Below, piece by piece: positions 44,626-53,399 of a stretch of DNA of 64,000 nucleotides. The notes beneath the pieces are model-generated. The model searched no databases and was not told the origin of the DNA. It saw only the letters and a program-made list of their open reading frames with translations. The stretch is from NCBI RefSeq assembly GCF_003994465.1, contig NZ_RZNX01000003.1:339283-403282 (forward strand), given 5' to 3'. The position numbers and the translations under genes were made by a program. Origin of the DNA: Paenibacillus zeisoli (GTDB lineage Bacteria > Bacillota > Bacilli > Paenibacillales > Paenibacillaceae). The first letter of the stretch is position 1; every line of letters begins with the position of its first letter.

Positions 44626-45297
44626 TTACTTATAATAGGAGGTTGTCAGCGGAACGAACCAGTTCCCGCCTTCCTGAAGGTCTGCATGTACATATAGAGT
44701 TTGAAGTCCGCTGATATCAATCTCATACGTCTTGAGTCCATCAGATACATTAACCTTATCAATCTTCAGCTTCGTATCTGTATCGCTGTCGCTAACAAAG
44801 AACTCTTCAATATCCTTGCCGACTGCCGCGGTCTGCAGATACAGCTTCTGGTACTTTCCTTTTGGATACAGCATAAATCCGCTGGAACGTCTCCCTGATG
44901 AGTTATTGAAGAATACATATTTATAATCCTTGCCGTTATACGTCGTTAACTGAGGATCCTTAGTCCGGAAGTCTCCGCCAGCACTATCGGCAATCGGAAC
45001 ACCGTCCTGCTTCTCGCCCAGGAAAATCGTATTCGTCTTGCCATCATAATCAATCGCTACGCCCAGAGCATTAGAAATGGCACGTACCGGCAGGTATGTA
45101 CTTCCATTGTACGTGATCGGTGCCAGTGCAGCCCCTTTGTCATTCTGCGGTTGGAACGGCTTTCCATTCACCTTAAATTTGATAGACGGGTCGAGGAAAG
45201 CTTGGATCTGCTGCAGATTTGCGCCCGCATATACACCAGCAGAGGTGCTCATTAATAAAGCAGCAGCGGCACCAGCTGTAATCCATTTCTTCTTCAT
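44626..45297 (-). CDS. Secreted copper-amine-oxidase-N-like stalk domain protein
   Basis: The protein has 223 residues, starting at ATG 45297 after AAAGGAGTG. A signal peptide (about 1-24) is followed by one stalk domain (IKFKVNGKPFQ, then YNGSTYLPVRAISNALGVAI and DGKTNTIFLGEK). The C-terminal ~120 residues are a beta-rich domain of the kind often seen with this module in Paenibacillus (YVFFNNSSGRRSSGFMLYPK). It probably binds surface polymers; function is unproven. TGCCAA-TT-TTGGCA (45323-45336) lies upstream as a possible operator. Confidence 0.8.
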   Translation of the reverse strand: MKKKWITAGAAAALLMSTSAGVYAGANLQQIQAFLDPSIKFKVNGKPFQPQNDKGAALAPITYNGSTYLPVRAISNALGVAIDYDGKTNTIFLGEKQDGVPIADSAGGDFRTKDPQLTTYNGKDYKYVFFNNSSGRRSSGFMLYPKGKYQKLYLQTAAVGKDIEEFFVSDSDTDTKLKIDKVNVSDGLKTYEIDISGLQTLYVHADLQEGGNWFVPLTTSYYK

Positions 45298-45481
45298 GTG
45301 AACACTCCTTTTGAGGAAATATGCCAATTTTGGCAATTTGTATTCAGCATACCTGATTCCCTGCGGCCTGAGTATAGTCCGATAGCAGCAAGCACGCGGT
45401 TCACCTGATCCGAATGCCCTACCGGGAGCCGGGACTCACCCCTTCATGACGGAATTTCAACATCCAGCCTCTGCCTTGCTC

Positions 45482-45526
45482 ACAAAAAATAACGCCCGGA
45501 TGTCATTATAGACACTCGGGCGTTAT
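45482..45526 (-). terminator. Terminator of the membrane protein gene
   Basis: On the minus strand ATAACGCCCG pairs with CGGGCGTTAT and an inner GTGTC/GACAT pairing extends the stem. TTTTTTG follows. Confidence 0.85.
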
Positions 45527-45534
45527 AGCGGAGA

Positions 45535-46044
45535 TTAAAACTCCCTCTTCTTCTTCGGAGACAACATCAGCGCGGCTCCTGCCAGGATAAGCACAAAAGC
45601 CATCAGTGGCTGGCCGAGCACCATATGGCTCAGCATAGAGCCAATGGAGAATACGGCGAAGAACAGAAGCGAAATCACCGTCAGAATGTTAATCGGAATG
45701 AGCAGCCATCTGTTGCGGCCGCCGAACCAGTAGAGCTCGAACAGACCCACCGCAGGGGCCAGAATGAAGCCCGGCCACATCGTACCCCAGCTGTCAAACA
45801 GCGTAGCCAGCTGACACACCAGTCCCACCGTGAATAGGATTCCGCCCGGAACGAGCAGGCCAACGCCTTTACGGCCCGTCATGGAGAAGTACAGCCAGTG
45901 CATCAGGAGGCCAAGCGGAATGATGAACAGCGTAGGCCAGAAGTATTCAAATATAGTTCCCGGCCCCATTGAACCCGTCTTATTTAGAAATAAGTATGTT
46001 CCCAGCAGAATGAAGACAGGTCCGAAAATCGACTTTGTATTCAT
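45535..46044 (-). CDS. Hypothetical multi-pass membrane protein
   Basis: The protein has 169 residues, starting at ATG 46044 about 10 bases after AGGAG; a GTG at 46056 lies too close to the SD. It has five hydrophobic helices and a first helix with IFGPVFILLGTYLFLNKTG, a motif frequent in LiaI/DUF5668-like envelope-stress membrane proteins. Two dyads upstream (46109-46122 and 46132-46151) suggest that it is regulated. The exact function is unknown. Confidence 0.65.
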   Translation of the reverse strand: MNTKSIFGPVFILLGTYLFLNKTGSMGPGTIFEYFWPTLFIIPLGLLMHWLYFSMTGRKGVGLLVPGGILFTVGLVCQLATLFDSWGTMWPGFILAPAVGLFELYWFGGRNRWLLIPINILTVISLLFFAVFSIGSMLSHMVLGQPLMAFVLILAGAALMLSPKKKREF

Positions 46045-46108
46045 GTTATGTAACACTCCTCTACCCGTTTTGATCTGTTATCAGGATAACACGATTGGAA
46101 ATATTTAA

Positions 46109-46151
46109 CCTCCATCTGGAGGGAGGATTGTTCCTAGACCAAAGTCTAGGA
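46109..46151. promoter_or_regulatory. Two dyads upstream of the membrane protein gene
   Basis: CCTCCA-TC-TGGAGG (46109-46122) and TCCTAGAC-CAAA-GTCTAGGA (46132-46151) are perfect inverted repeats. The second, read on the minus strand, contains GACTTTGGTC, a core reminiscent of NarL/LiaR-class response-regulator sites. Confidence 0.45.
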
Positions 46152-46334
46152 GCCATTGAGGGTTAACACCTGAGGCCGCTCGTCAAGCGGGATTCCAGCC
46201 TCAGCCTACGTATAGAGTCGTCATAACACCTGATGGCATTGATTTTCAGTTCGTGAGTCAGGGGTACATCCTTATAGGAAGATACAGCCCCAAGAGGCTG
46301 CCCCGCACGAATGCTGAGGCAGCCTCTTAGTGGA
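46152..46334. other. Intergenic region with further hairpins
   Basis: A nested hairpin at about 46171-46204 (TGAGGC outer, CCGCT/AGCGG inner) and a stem AAGAGGCTGCC/GGCAGCCTCTT at 46293-46329 just after the surface-protein stop are visible. The latter may terminate the surface-protein gene although it lacks a T-run. TAACACCTGA occurs twice (46155 and 46224). Confidence 0.4.
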
Positions 46335-49300
46335 TTATTGTCCAATGGTGATATTGGAAGAAGGAGCTGAAAGGGCATTGATCGTAGCGTTCGTGCCATC
46401 CGCTATAGACAGAACGTACACTTTGTACGTTCCTGCCGTGACTGCCGCTGCGTCCAGTAACACAGCAGCTCCCGTGTTCCCGCTGCGGCTTACTACGGCA
46501 AGGGATAATACGTTAGCTGCTGTCACAGTAGTCTCCCCTGCGGGTACAAGAGCTACCGTATACGATGCAAAATTGCTGTCGTTAGGCACTGTGTAAGTCA
46601 CATTAACTTGCTTGGGTACGGTCTGGTCCAGAGACGCCGTAACACTGGTTACAGCCTTAACCGTTACCGGAGCTTGCACTTGCGCTGGCGGATCCCCAAT
46701 CGTGATCTCGGCTGATGCAGCAGATAGGGCATTTGGAATGCCTGCGATGGACGAGACCGCCAGAACGTACACTTTGTATTTTCCGCTGGAGATAGGCTGG
46801 TTTGTTGTATCATTCGAAGACACTGGAATCGTTAATTGCCCGCTGCTGCTCTTCGTAAAGTTTGTATTGTCATTGGCACTCGTCAAGTCGAACGTCCCCG
46901 AACCTGAAGGAACTACAAAGACCCTGTATTCCTTGACGTTCGAGGGGGTTGCCGAAAGATCAAAGGTTACCGCAATCCCTGTAGCCTTACCCGCACCATC
47001 TTTATTCACGGCAGCCGTAACGTTGGTGGCTGGTTCAACCTTGGAGGTATCCGTAAGTGTGACAGGCTGGGAGCTAGCAGAGAGCGCGCTAGATCCGGTT
47101 CCCACGGAAAGAACATACACGCTGTAGCTGATCCCGCTGCGAATCGTATTTCCGTCCGTGTCCTTCGCGCCGGAAGCAAGATCCTTGGTGATAGCGCCTC
47201 CCGTCTTGCTTACAGAAGTGTAGTTCGGATTAGACACCGCCTCCGCTTTCGTGAAGTTAGCGGCATACTGGCTCTTAACTACAAAAATACGATATTCCGT
47301 AAGTGCAGTCTCATCTGGAGCCTTATTGAACGTGATCCTTAAATCACGGGCATCCCCGTAATTCTTGGTATCGGCTGCGGTAACATCCGCTGCCGCCCCA
47401 ACGGTTGTATTAGCCAGCGTAATTACAGCTGAAGCTGAGGACAGTGCGTTACTGCCAGCATAGTAGCCTCCACCTAATGAGAGTACAAAGATCCGGTAAG
47501 CCACACCATTTTGAATCAAGTTCCCGTTCGTATCCCGGGCCCCGGAGGCCAGTACTTGGCTCACATTAGACCCCGTCTTGTTCACCAGGGTGTAATAGCT
47601 GCTGGACTGAGCACTAGCCAGATTAAAGCTGCCTGCAGAGGCATTATTTACGACAAAGATACGGTACTGCGAAAGGGTAGACTCATCGCTGACCCTATTG
47701 AAGCTTACTCGCAGATCTGTGCCGTTATTGTTGTTATTCACATCTGCTGCACTCACGCCGGTTACAGCACTGACATTCATATTGTCATACAGGGTAAGGG
47801 CAGAGGAGTAACTGGATAATGCATTACTGCCCGCACTGCTGCCGCTTCCCACAGAGAGGACAATGACCCGGTAGCTGATACCGCTGCGAATCGGATATCC
47901 ATCCGTATCTTTGGCGCTACTCGGAAGCAGCTGGTCAATGTTATATCCGGTCTTGCTCACATAGGTGTAATAGCTGCTGGACAAGTTGTTCGCCGTAGAT
48001 AGGCCAAAGTTGCTTGCACTGCTGCTTCTGACCACAAAGATCCGGTAATGGCTGATGTTGGTCTCATTGCCTGCCCGGGTGAAGGTCACCCGCAGGTCTC
48101 GGCCATCGTTATAATCTCCTACATCACTGACGCCCACGTTCGTCACTGCATTCACATTGGTGTTATTCCATAAGGTCAGCGATGAGGACATCGAGGACAG
48201 GGTATTCGTGCCCGAGTAACTGCCAGTGCCAACGGCCATAACGAAGAAACGATAGGCTGTTCCATTGGTGAGAAGGGTACCATTTACATCTCTGGAGTTG
48301 GAATTAAGCATCTGGCTGATATTGTAGCCGCTCTTGCTAATTGTAGTGTAATAGCTGCTATACAGTGCATTCGCAGAAGACAGAGTGAAGCTGGAAGCGT
48401 TCTGCTCTTTAACCGCAAAGACTCTGTATCCACTGATTAGGGATTCATCGGAGACCTTGTTAAAGCTGATCCGCACGTCACGGCCATCGCCATAGTCACT
48501 GACATCACTTACCCCCGTAATATACGGAGCTGTAACTGTACCACTGCTTAGGGTGAACGCTTGCGAACCCGCAGATAATTGATGGGAAGCGATGCTTAAG
48601 TTGCTGCTTACTGACAGTACATAGATCGTATAGGAGACGCCATTCTTGATATACTCACCGGAGGTATCTCTAGCCGAGGAGCCGAGTGTAACGCTAAGGC
48701 TGGAAGCCCCCGTCTTGTTCACCGTAGTATAATTCGATACCGCCGCACTGCTTGCCGCGGACGGACTGAAGCTGTTCACATCCCTGGTCTTCACGACAAA
48801 GACCCGGTAATTCGCAATATTGGACTCATTCTGTGCTTTGGTGAAGCTGACGGACAAGTCCCGCCCATCTCCGTAATCGGCAATATCTGTTCCTTTAACA
48901 GAGGAAGCCGCTGTATTCGACCCCAAAGTCACAGCTCCAGATGCACTAGAGAGAACACTTTGACCCTTGCTGCCGACTGTAAGAACATACACGGTATAAG
49001 ACAGGCCAGAGCGGAGCAGTTCTCCATCCGTATCCCGGGTGTTCGAAGACAGATTCACAGAGCGGTCCGATCCTTGAAGCCCTACAGCGGTATAGTTCGC
49101 CGAGGATACCTGCCGCGCGGCAGTCTCGCCAAATGCGCCCGTTCTGCTAGTTTTGACAACGAGCACACGATATTGACTTACAAGAGATTCATTGGCGGAT
49201 TTGGAGAAGCTGACATTTAGATCCCGGCCATCCCCGTACTGACTTATAATCCTCGGAGTGACGTAAGCTACCGGACTCAGCTCGGTCGGCTCAGGAGTAT

Positions 49301-49730
49301 CCGAATGGCTGACATGTACGCTGCGGGTAGAAGCTCTCCATTCCACATCGGCTCCGAGTGCCGTGCTGACGAACCTTACCGGAACCAGTGTACGTCCATT
49401 GACTTCTTGGGCAGGAACATCCAGGGTAACCTTCTGATTATTAAGGGTTGCCGCCTTGGAGTTCAGCTTGAGGGTGACCTTAGTGCTCCCCTTCTTGGCT
49501 GTAATCATGCTCGTCTTGGCGTTCCAGTCCACCGTCGCATCCAGCGCTTCAAAAATAGCCCTCAGCGGAAGCAGGACGCGTCCCTCTTTCTCAATAGGTG
49601 CCTGGTCTGCGGCTAATTTGATCCCGTTCATATAAATGCGGATGGGCGAAGCCGCCGCCTGAGCCTGTGTGTGCCACGATAATGATGCAATTAATGCGAT
49701 AATCGTAAGCAAGAAAACGACTCTTTTCAT
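46335..49730 (-). CDS. Large surface protein: stalk domain plus eight Fn3-like repeats
   Basis: The protein has 1131 residues, starting at ATG 49730 with GAGGAGG upstream. A signal peptide (1-25) and a copper-amine-oxidase-N-like stalk domain (about 30-140: VLLPLRAIFEALDATVDWNA) come first. Then follow eight tandem repeats of about 110-125 residues with consensus DYGDGRDLxVSFxKxxxES, YRVFVVK and a closing YxVYVLSVG. The first six are closely related; the last two have diverged and lost the DYGDGRD start. No anchor (LPXTG or SLH) is seen, so the stalk domain may bind the envelope. A spacer, adhesin or polymer-binding role is inferred. Confidence 0.85.
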   Translation of the reverse strand: MKRVVFLLTIIALIASLSWHTQAQAAASPIRIYMNGIKLAADQAPIEKEGRVLLPLRAIFEALDATVDWNAKTSMITAKKGSTKVTLKLNSKAATLNNQKVTLDVPAQEVNGRTLVPVRFVSTALGADVEWRASTRSVHVSHSDTPEPTELSPVAYVTPRIISQYGDGRDLNVSFSKSANESLVSQYRVLVVKTSRTGAFGETAARQVSSANYTAVGLQGSDRSVNLSSNTRDTDGELLRSGLSYTVYVLTVGSKGQSVLSSASGAVTLGSNTAASSVKGTDIADYGDGRDLSVSFTKAQNESNIANYRVFVVKTRDVNSFSPSAASSAAVSNYTTVNKTGASSLSVTLGSSARDTSGEYIKNGVSYTIYVLSVSSNLSIASHQLSAGSQAFTLSSGTVTAPYITGVSDVSDYGDGRDVRISFNKVSDESLISGYRVFAVKEQNASSFTLSSANALYSSYYTTISKSGYNISQMLNSNSRDVNGTLLTNGTAYRFFVMAVGTGSYSGTNTLSSMSSSLTLWNNTNVNAVTNVGVSDVGDYNDGRDLRVTFTRAGNETNISHYRIFVVRSSSASNFGLSTANNLSSSYYTYVSKTGYNIDQLLPSSAKDTDGYPIRSGISYRVIVLSVGSGSSAGSNALSSYSSALTLYDNMNVSAVTGVSAADVNNNNNGTDLRVSFNRVSDESTLSQYRIFVVNNASAGSFNLASAQSSSYYTLVNKTGSNVSQVLASGARDTNGNLIQNGVAYRIFVLSLGGGYYAGSNALSSASAVITLANTTVGAAADVTAADTKNYGDARDLRITFNKAPDETALTEYRIFVVKSQYAANFTKAEAVSNPNYTSVSKTGGAITKDLASGAKDTDGNTIRSGISYSVYVLSVGTGSSALSASSQPVTLTDTSKVEPATNVTAAVNKDGAGKATGIAVTFDLSATPSNVKEYRVFVVPSGSGTFDLTSANDNTNFTKSSSGQLTIPVSSNDTTNQPISSGKYKVYVLAVSSIAGIPNALSAASAEITIGDPPAQVQAPVTVKAVTSVTASLDQTVPKQVNVTYTVPNDSNFASYTVALVPAGETTVTAANVLSLAVVSRSGNTGAAVLLDAAAVTAGTYKVYVLSIADGTNATINALSAPSSNITIGQ

Positions 49731-49906
49731 AATATCCTCCTCTATCAAGCCTATAATTGCTTGTTCGCTAATATTGGACGCGGGACCTATGTTAAAAGTT
49801 TCCTCAATAGGTAAAAATTTTTGCCCATATTACAATTATAGAATGATTGAGTAGAGAAAAGTAATTTATTTCCTGGAAAGACCTGACTATTTTCCCGATA
49901 ATAACA

Positions 49907-49965
49907 ATGTACATGGAATGAACTAAAAAATAGACGTTAGTTCAATCCATGTACATGGATTGAAC
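49907..49965. promoter_or_regulatory. 26-bp perfect palindrome with an extra half-site
   Basis: Positions 49940-49965 form a perfect 26-bp palindrome centred on CATGTACATG with GTTCAATC arms. A direct near-copy of the right half (one mismatch) lies at 49907-49923, 16 bases before it. It is about 40 bases upstream of the secreted-protein start at 50005. It could be a dimeric operator, or a hairpin in the leader. Confidence 0.6.
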
Positions 49966-50004
49966 CAAAGAAATATATTACAGAGTATGGGGGAAGTTTT
50001 TAAA

Positions 50005-50787
50005 ATGAAGACCTATCGATTCACCAAGTGGTTGTTCGCCACAATTCTGATTGCCGTGCTGGCGTTCCCGTCGGTAAGTGCTGCTGCAGAAGTTAAGCCG
50101 CTGACGGACGACGTGTGCACGTTCCAGGTAGACACCCATGACCTGGTTGTCTCTAAAGATCCTTATAAAGTGGGCACAACTATCTACTACAAATGCGCAG
50201 ATGGCATTCTATCCATTGATGTCGATTCCACTTCGGATAACCCTTCAGTGGTCACCACCGAGGACGGATTTGGCAGCATTGATGTATATGCGGAGGGTCC
50301 AGGCGATGCGAATGTAATTATCACGGTATATGGTTATGAACCTATCCGCATTCCTTTCCATGTCACAGAACCGCCGGTCAACCCAGCTATCCAGCAGATC
50401 AAGGATTACGCGGCTGCCCTGGATAAGCTTGTACCTTATGAGGATAAAGCTATTGATACGTCCAATAAGTACAGCTTCTTCACCAGCAAGAACCGCAAGG
50501 AATCGTATCTGGCTTATGCCAATACAGTTATTCCTAACTACACCAAGTTTGTCGCCGGGCTTAAAGCCATCAAGACCTCGAACACGGAGCTGGCAAGACT
50601 GAATGGACTGTATATCAAGGGCGCTTCCCTTCAACTTGAAGGGATGAATCTGGTGAAGAAGGCTCTCTATTCTACCAAAGTCGACTCCAAGCTGATCAAG
50701 CAGGCCAACGACAAGCTGACTGCGGGACGCAAATTAATCTCCCAGTTCAGCACAGGGCTCTCCGCTTATATGAACAAATTCAAATAG
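50005..50787 (+). CDS. Secreted hypothetical protein
   Basis: The protein has 260 residues, starting at ATG 50005 with GGGGGAAG 8 bases upstream. A signal peptide runs to about residue 29 (FPSVSAAAE). Residues of about 30-130 form a beta domain resembling a bacterial Ig-like fold (VVTTEDGFGSIDVYAEGPGD, then ANVIITVYGYEPIRIPFHV) with two cysteines that may form a disulfide. The C-terminal ~120 residues are helical and lysine-rich. No function is recognised. Its upstream palindrome suggests dedicated regulation. Confidence 0.75.
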   Translation: MKTYRFTKWLFATILIAVLAFPSVSAAAEVKPLTDDVCTFQVDTHDLVVSKDPYKVGTTIYYKCADGILSIDVDSTSDNPSVVTTEDGFGSIDVYAEGPGDANVIITVYGYEPIRIPFHVTEPPVNPAIQQIKDYAAALDKLVPYEDKAIDTSNKYSFFTSKNRKESYLAYANTVIPNYTKFVAGLKAIKTSNTELARLNGLYIKGASLQLEGMNLVKKALYSTKVDSKLIKQANDKLTAGRKLISQFSTGLSAYMNKFK

Positions 50788-50798
50788 GATTCCAAAGA

Positions 50799-50850
50799 AA
50801 AGAGCTGTCCCAAAGTAGATATTTCTACAACGGGGCAGCTCTCTTGTATT
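50799..50850 (+). terminator. Terminator of the secreted protein gene
   Basis: AGAGCTGTCCC pairs with GGGGCAGCTCT (one wobble) over a 20-base loop, followed by CTTGTATTT. Confidence 0.75.
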
Positions 50851-50871
50851 TGGACAGGTGGGTTCAATTAC

Positions 50872-50911
50872 AAAAAAAGCTCAGATTCCCATAAGGAACC
50901 TGAGCTTTTTC
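50872..50911 (-). terminator. Terminator of the RNase H gene (bidirectional)
   Basis: AAAAAGCTCAG pairs with CTGAGCTTTTT. The minus strand ends in a run of seven T. Confidence 0.85.
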
Positions 50912-50924
50912 ATATAGAAATAGC

Positions 50925-51593
50925 TTACTTACGTCCGTAATCCGCCTTAATCTCGCCCCATTCCTGGGTCTCCCACTTGAGCAGCCTGTTCTCATAGCTG
51001 TTCGTCTTCAGCCAGGCCACTGCACGGTCCACCAGTTCCCAGACCTCGCGGGTGGATTCACTCCGCGCGAGTGTTGTGGCGACCTGCTTCTCGCGGACCC
51101 ATTTGAGCGCGGTTCTCGAATCGCTGTACACCGTCATCTTGCTGCCCTTCTGCTTCAAGTAGGCTAGCGAATGGACAATCGCTAGAAATTCGCCCAGATT
51201 GTTCGTCCCATTTGGAATGGGGCCCCGCTCAAAAATCACTTCACCTGTCCGCGTGCTCACTCCCCGGTACTCGATCGGGCCGGGATTGCCCTTGGTCCCC
51301 ACATCCACAGATATGCTGTCATAATCGATGGCTTCCCGTGAGGCCGTACTACCTGCCGATCCAGGAGCTTTCTTCGTACTCCGGCTGTGGCTGCTTCCTC
51401 CCGCGGAGGAAGCAGACTTGCCCCAGTGCTTCTTCCAGCCTTCCCGGTAAGCCTTCTCGGCTTCTGCCTTGGAAGGGTAGGATTTATATTTGGCATCCTT
51501 GTAGGCATCCACCTGAGCCTTGCACTCCGCCCAAGTTGCGTATACCCCAGGGGTGGTGCCTTCCCATACCACATAATATTTTTGACTCGCCAT
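50925..51593 (-). CDS. Ribonuclease H with N-terminal viroplasmin domain
   Basis: The protein has 222 residues. The N-terminal ~45 residues (KYYVVWEGTTPGVYATWAEC) are the caulimovirus viroplasmin-like hybrid-binding domain, as in eukaryotic RNase H1. A Ser/Gly/Lys linker leads to the RNase H fold. Acidic active-site residues are seen in the SVDVGTKGNPGPIEY strand, GTNNLGEFLAIVHSLAYL and VYSDSRTALKW. It degrades the RNA strand of RNA-DNA hybrids. The first strand reads SVDVG where RnhA often has TDGS; Asp is kept. Confidence 0.88.
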   Translation of the reverse strand: MASQKYYVVWEGTTPGVYATWAECKAQVDAYKDAKYKSYPSKAEAEKAYREGWKKHWGKSASSAGGSSHSRSTKKAPGSAGSTASREAIDYDSISVDVGTKGNPGPIEYRGVSTRTGEVIFERGPIPNGTNNLGEFLAIVHSLAYLKQKGSKMTVYSDSRTALKWVREKQVATTLARSESTREVWELVDRAVAWLKTNSYENRLLKWETQEWGEIKADYGRK

Positions 51594-51646
51594 AGCCTCT
51601 ATTCTCTCTCCTTATTGTCCAATCTGCCAACGCGATCCTGCGAACT

Positions 51647-51883
51647 CTAGGTCCATGCCCAGAAGAACCCATCCCGGTCCCAGGCTACCCGGCCGCCATG
51701 CAGCTTGCGGAACGCCTTCTTCACTTCTTTGGACAGTGAAGCATTGCCGTTCTCATTTATAAAAACATACTGTTCCCCGAAATGATCTCTGACATATTTA
51801 ATCGCTTCTTCTTGATGCAGGATGCCCCTTTGTCTGATCTCCTCGACCATCCACTGTGCCACCTGCTGCTCTGAGATTTCCAC
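51647..51883 (-). CDS. DUF6953-like small protein
   Basis: The protein has 78 residues. The layout ISEQQVAQWMVEEIRQRGIL, QEEAIKYVRDHFGEQYVFIN and a C-terminal VAWDRDGFFWAW is a conserved small Firmicute family, probably helix-rich with a winged-helix-like shape. It lies just upstream of the RNase H gene in the same direction. Function is unknown. Confidence 0.72.
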   Translation of the reverse strand: MEISEQQVAQWMVEEIRQRGILHQEEAIKYVRDHFGEQYVFINENGNASLSKEVKKAFRKLHGGRVAWDRDGFFWAWT

Positions 51884-52060
51884 TCGCTTCCCAGCTCCTT
51901 AACTGATCTAGTCCTATACAGCATGGTATCCGATTTGGGGTCATCATTCAATAAATCACCCCTTTTCACATCAAAGGAAATACTCCGTTCTCTTGGGCGG
52001 GTGTCATTTCGGCTCATTTGTGAATAGGCTACATCATCAATATTATTGGAGGGTTCCTGT

Positions 52061-53113
52061 ATGAGAAGAGACGTGAGTACCGGCCACACTGTTCAGACGG
52101 CGTATCCGCAGTATGTCCCAAATAGATATCCTGCCTATCGCTCCATTTACCCGTATTCTTACCCTAGTCCTTATCTTTACCCTTATCCAAAAGTATACCC
52201 GCCCTACCCTTATCCTTCATATCCTCCCTATCCTTTCTATCCGCCCTTTCCTCCCTATTTCGGCTATCCGTATCCCGGGTATTTCCCTGGCGGGGGATAT
52301 CCCGGATATCACCATGGAGGCGGATTCGGACATCACGAGGATGAGCATCATCACGGGGGCGGACAGCACCATGGTAGAAATGAGGGCCCTGTGAATAAGC
52401 CCCGGGATTTCGAGATGAACCTTCAGTCCAAAGCCCAGTATGGCGGCAAATACGGGCTTGATGCTCATGCAGATGCCCAAATTGGCGGCGGCCAAGGGGT
52501 AGCCTTCGATGCGGCCGGAAACCTGGGCGGCGAGCATGGGGTTGGTGTACAGACCGCCGGGCACCTCGGCGGCGGCCAGGGAGCCGGGCTTAAGGCTGGC
52601 GGCCACCTGGGCGGCAGCAGTTACGGCCTGGGTGTCCATGCCGATACCAGCCTTGGCGGTGGTCAGGGCCTTCAGGTGGACACGGGAGCCAAGATTGGCG
52701 GCAGTCATGGGCTAGGGCTTCAAGGCGAAGGCCATATCGGCGCGCAAGGGATCGGTGCCCAGGCCAAGGGACACTTGGGCGGCAGCACCTATGGCATAGG
52801 CGCCCATGCCGGCGCTGACCTGAGCCTGAAGCAGGGCTTCGGCTTTGACGCCGGAGCCAATGTAGGCGGCAAGAACGGTATTGGCGCGCACGCCGGCGGC
52901 CACCTTGGCATTGGCAAGGGAGTCGGCTACGACGTGGGCGGCAAAGTCGGAGGTAATCATGGCGTAGGGATTCACAGTGATGCCCATATGGGCGGCGGCA
53001 AAGGGGTAGGTTTTGACATTGGGGGTAACCTCGGCAGCCATAATGGCCATCTGGGCGTTCAGTTTGGTGGCGAGAAAGAGAAAGAAAAGGAGAAGGAACA
53101 AGAGCAAGGTTAG
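52061..53113 (+). CDS. Tyr/Pro-rich and glycine-repeat protein, possibly spore coat or surface
   Basis: The protein has 350 residues, starting at ATG 52061 with GGAGGG 7 bases upstream. Residues of about 15-85 are a Pro-Tyr array (YPYPKVYPPYPYPSYPPYPF). A His/Gly-rich stretch follows (to about 115: HHEDEHHHGGGQHH). Then about fourteen repeats of 13-15 residues with consensus hLGGxxGhGhxAxG run to residue ~335, and a Lys/Glu/Gln tail closes the protein. It has no signal peptide or membrane helix. The composition resembles spore-coat and exosporium proteins; the role is inferred. Confidence 0.75.
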   Translation: MRRDVSTGHTVQTAYPQYVPNRYPAYRSIYPYSYPSPYLYPYPKVYPPYPYPSYPPYPFYPPFPPYFGYPYPGYFPGGGYPGYHHGGGFGHHEDEHHHGGGQHHGRNEGPVNKPRDFEMNLQSKAQYGGKYGLDAHADAQIGGGQGVAFDAAGNLGGEHGVGVQTAGHLGGGQGAGLKAGGHLGGSSYGLGVHADTSLGGGQGLQVDTGAKIGGSHGLGLQGEGHIGAQGIGAQAKGHLGGSTYGIGAHAGADLSLKQGFGFDAGANVGGKNGIGAHAGGHLGIGKGVGYDVGGKVGGNHGVGIHSDAHMGGGKGVGFDIGGNLGSHNGHLGVQFGGEKEKEKEKEQEQG

Positions 53114-53142
53114 GGAATTCCTATTCCAAGCACAGCATTTAG

Positions 53143-53180
53143 AGAAGTCGCCCGATAAGGGCGATTTCTTTGTGTTTTCT
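53143..53180 (+). terminator. Terminator of the glycine-repeat protein gene
   Basis: AGAAGTCGCCC pairs with GGGCGATTTCT (one wobble), followed by TTGTGTTTTC. Confidence 0.8.
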
Positions 53181-53399
53181 TTTCACAACGATCAGATCTT
53201 AGGTTTACAATTAACTTCCATTTTACTCCAGATAATTGAAATCTAGGCCAGCAGCTTTATTTTTGCAGCTTATTATTAACCTGAGTTCAATAAATTTACA
53301 TTCTAATGACCTATTTATCTAAAATCTGTATCTCTTTTAATAAATCTCCATTATTATATGGGTGTACATGCAAGATTCATAGACTACTCAATGAGAGGG
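53181..53399 (+). other. AT-rich upstream region of the nucleotidase gene
   Basis: This stretch is strongly A/T-rich, with many candidate -10 boxes and no clear promoter pair or structure. The nucleotidase frame is open from 53358. Confidence 0.4.

Noticed and set aside
46171..46204. tRNA-like fold (nested hairpin with GATTCCA)
   Set aside because: There is no acceptor stem, anticodon arm or CCA-compatible end; it is a simple nested hairpin.
46163..46399. 78-codon minus-strand frame
   Set aside because: It overlaps the end of the large surface protein gene, has no SD and no family features.
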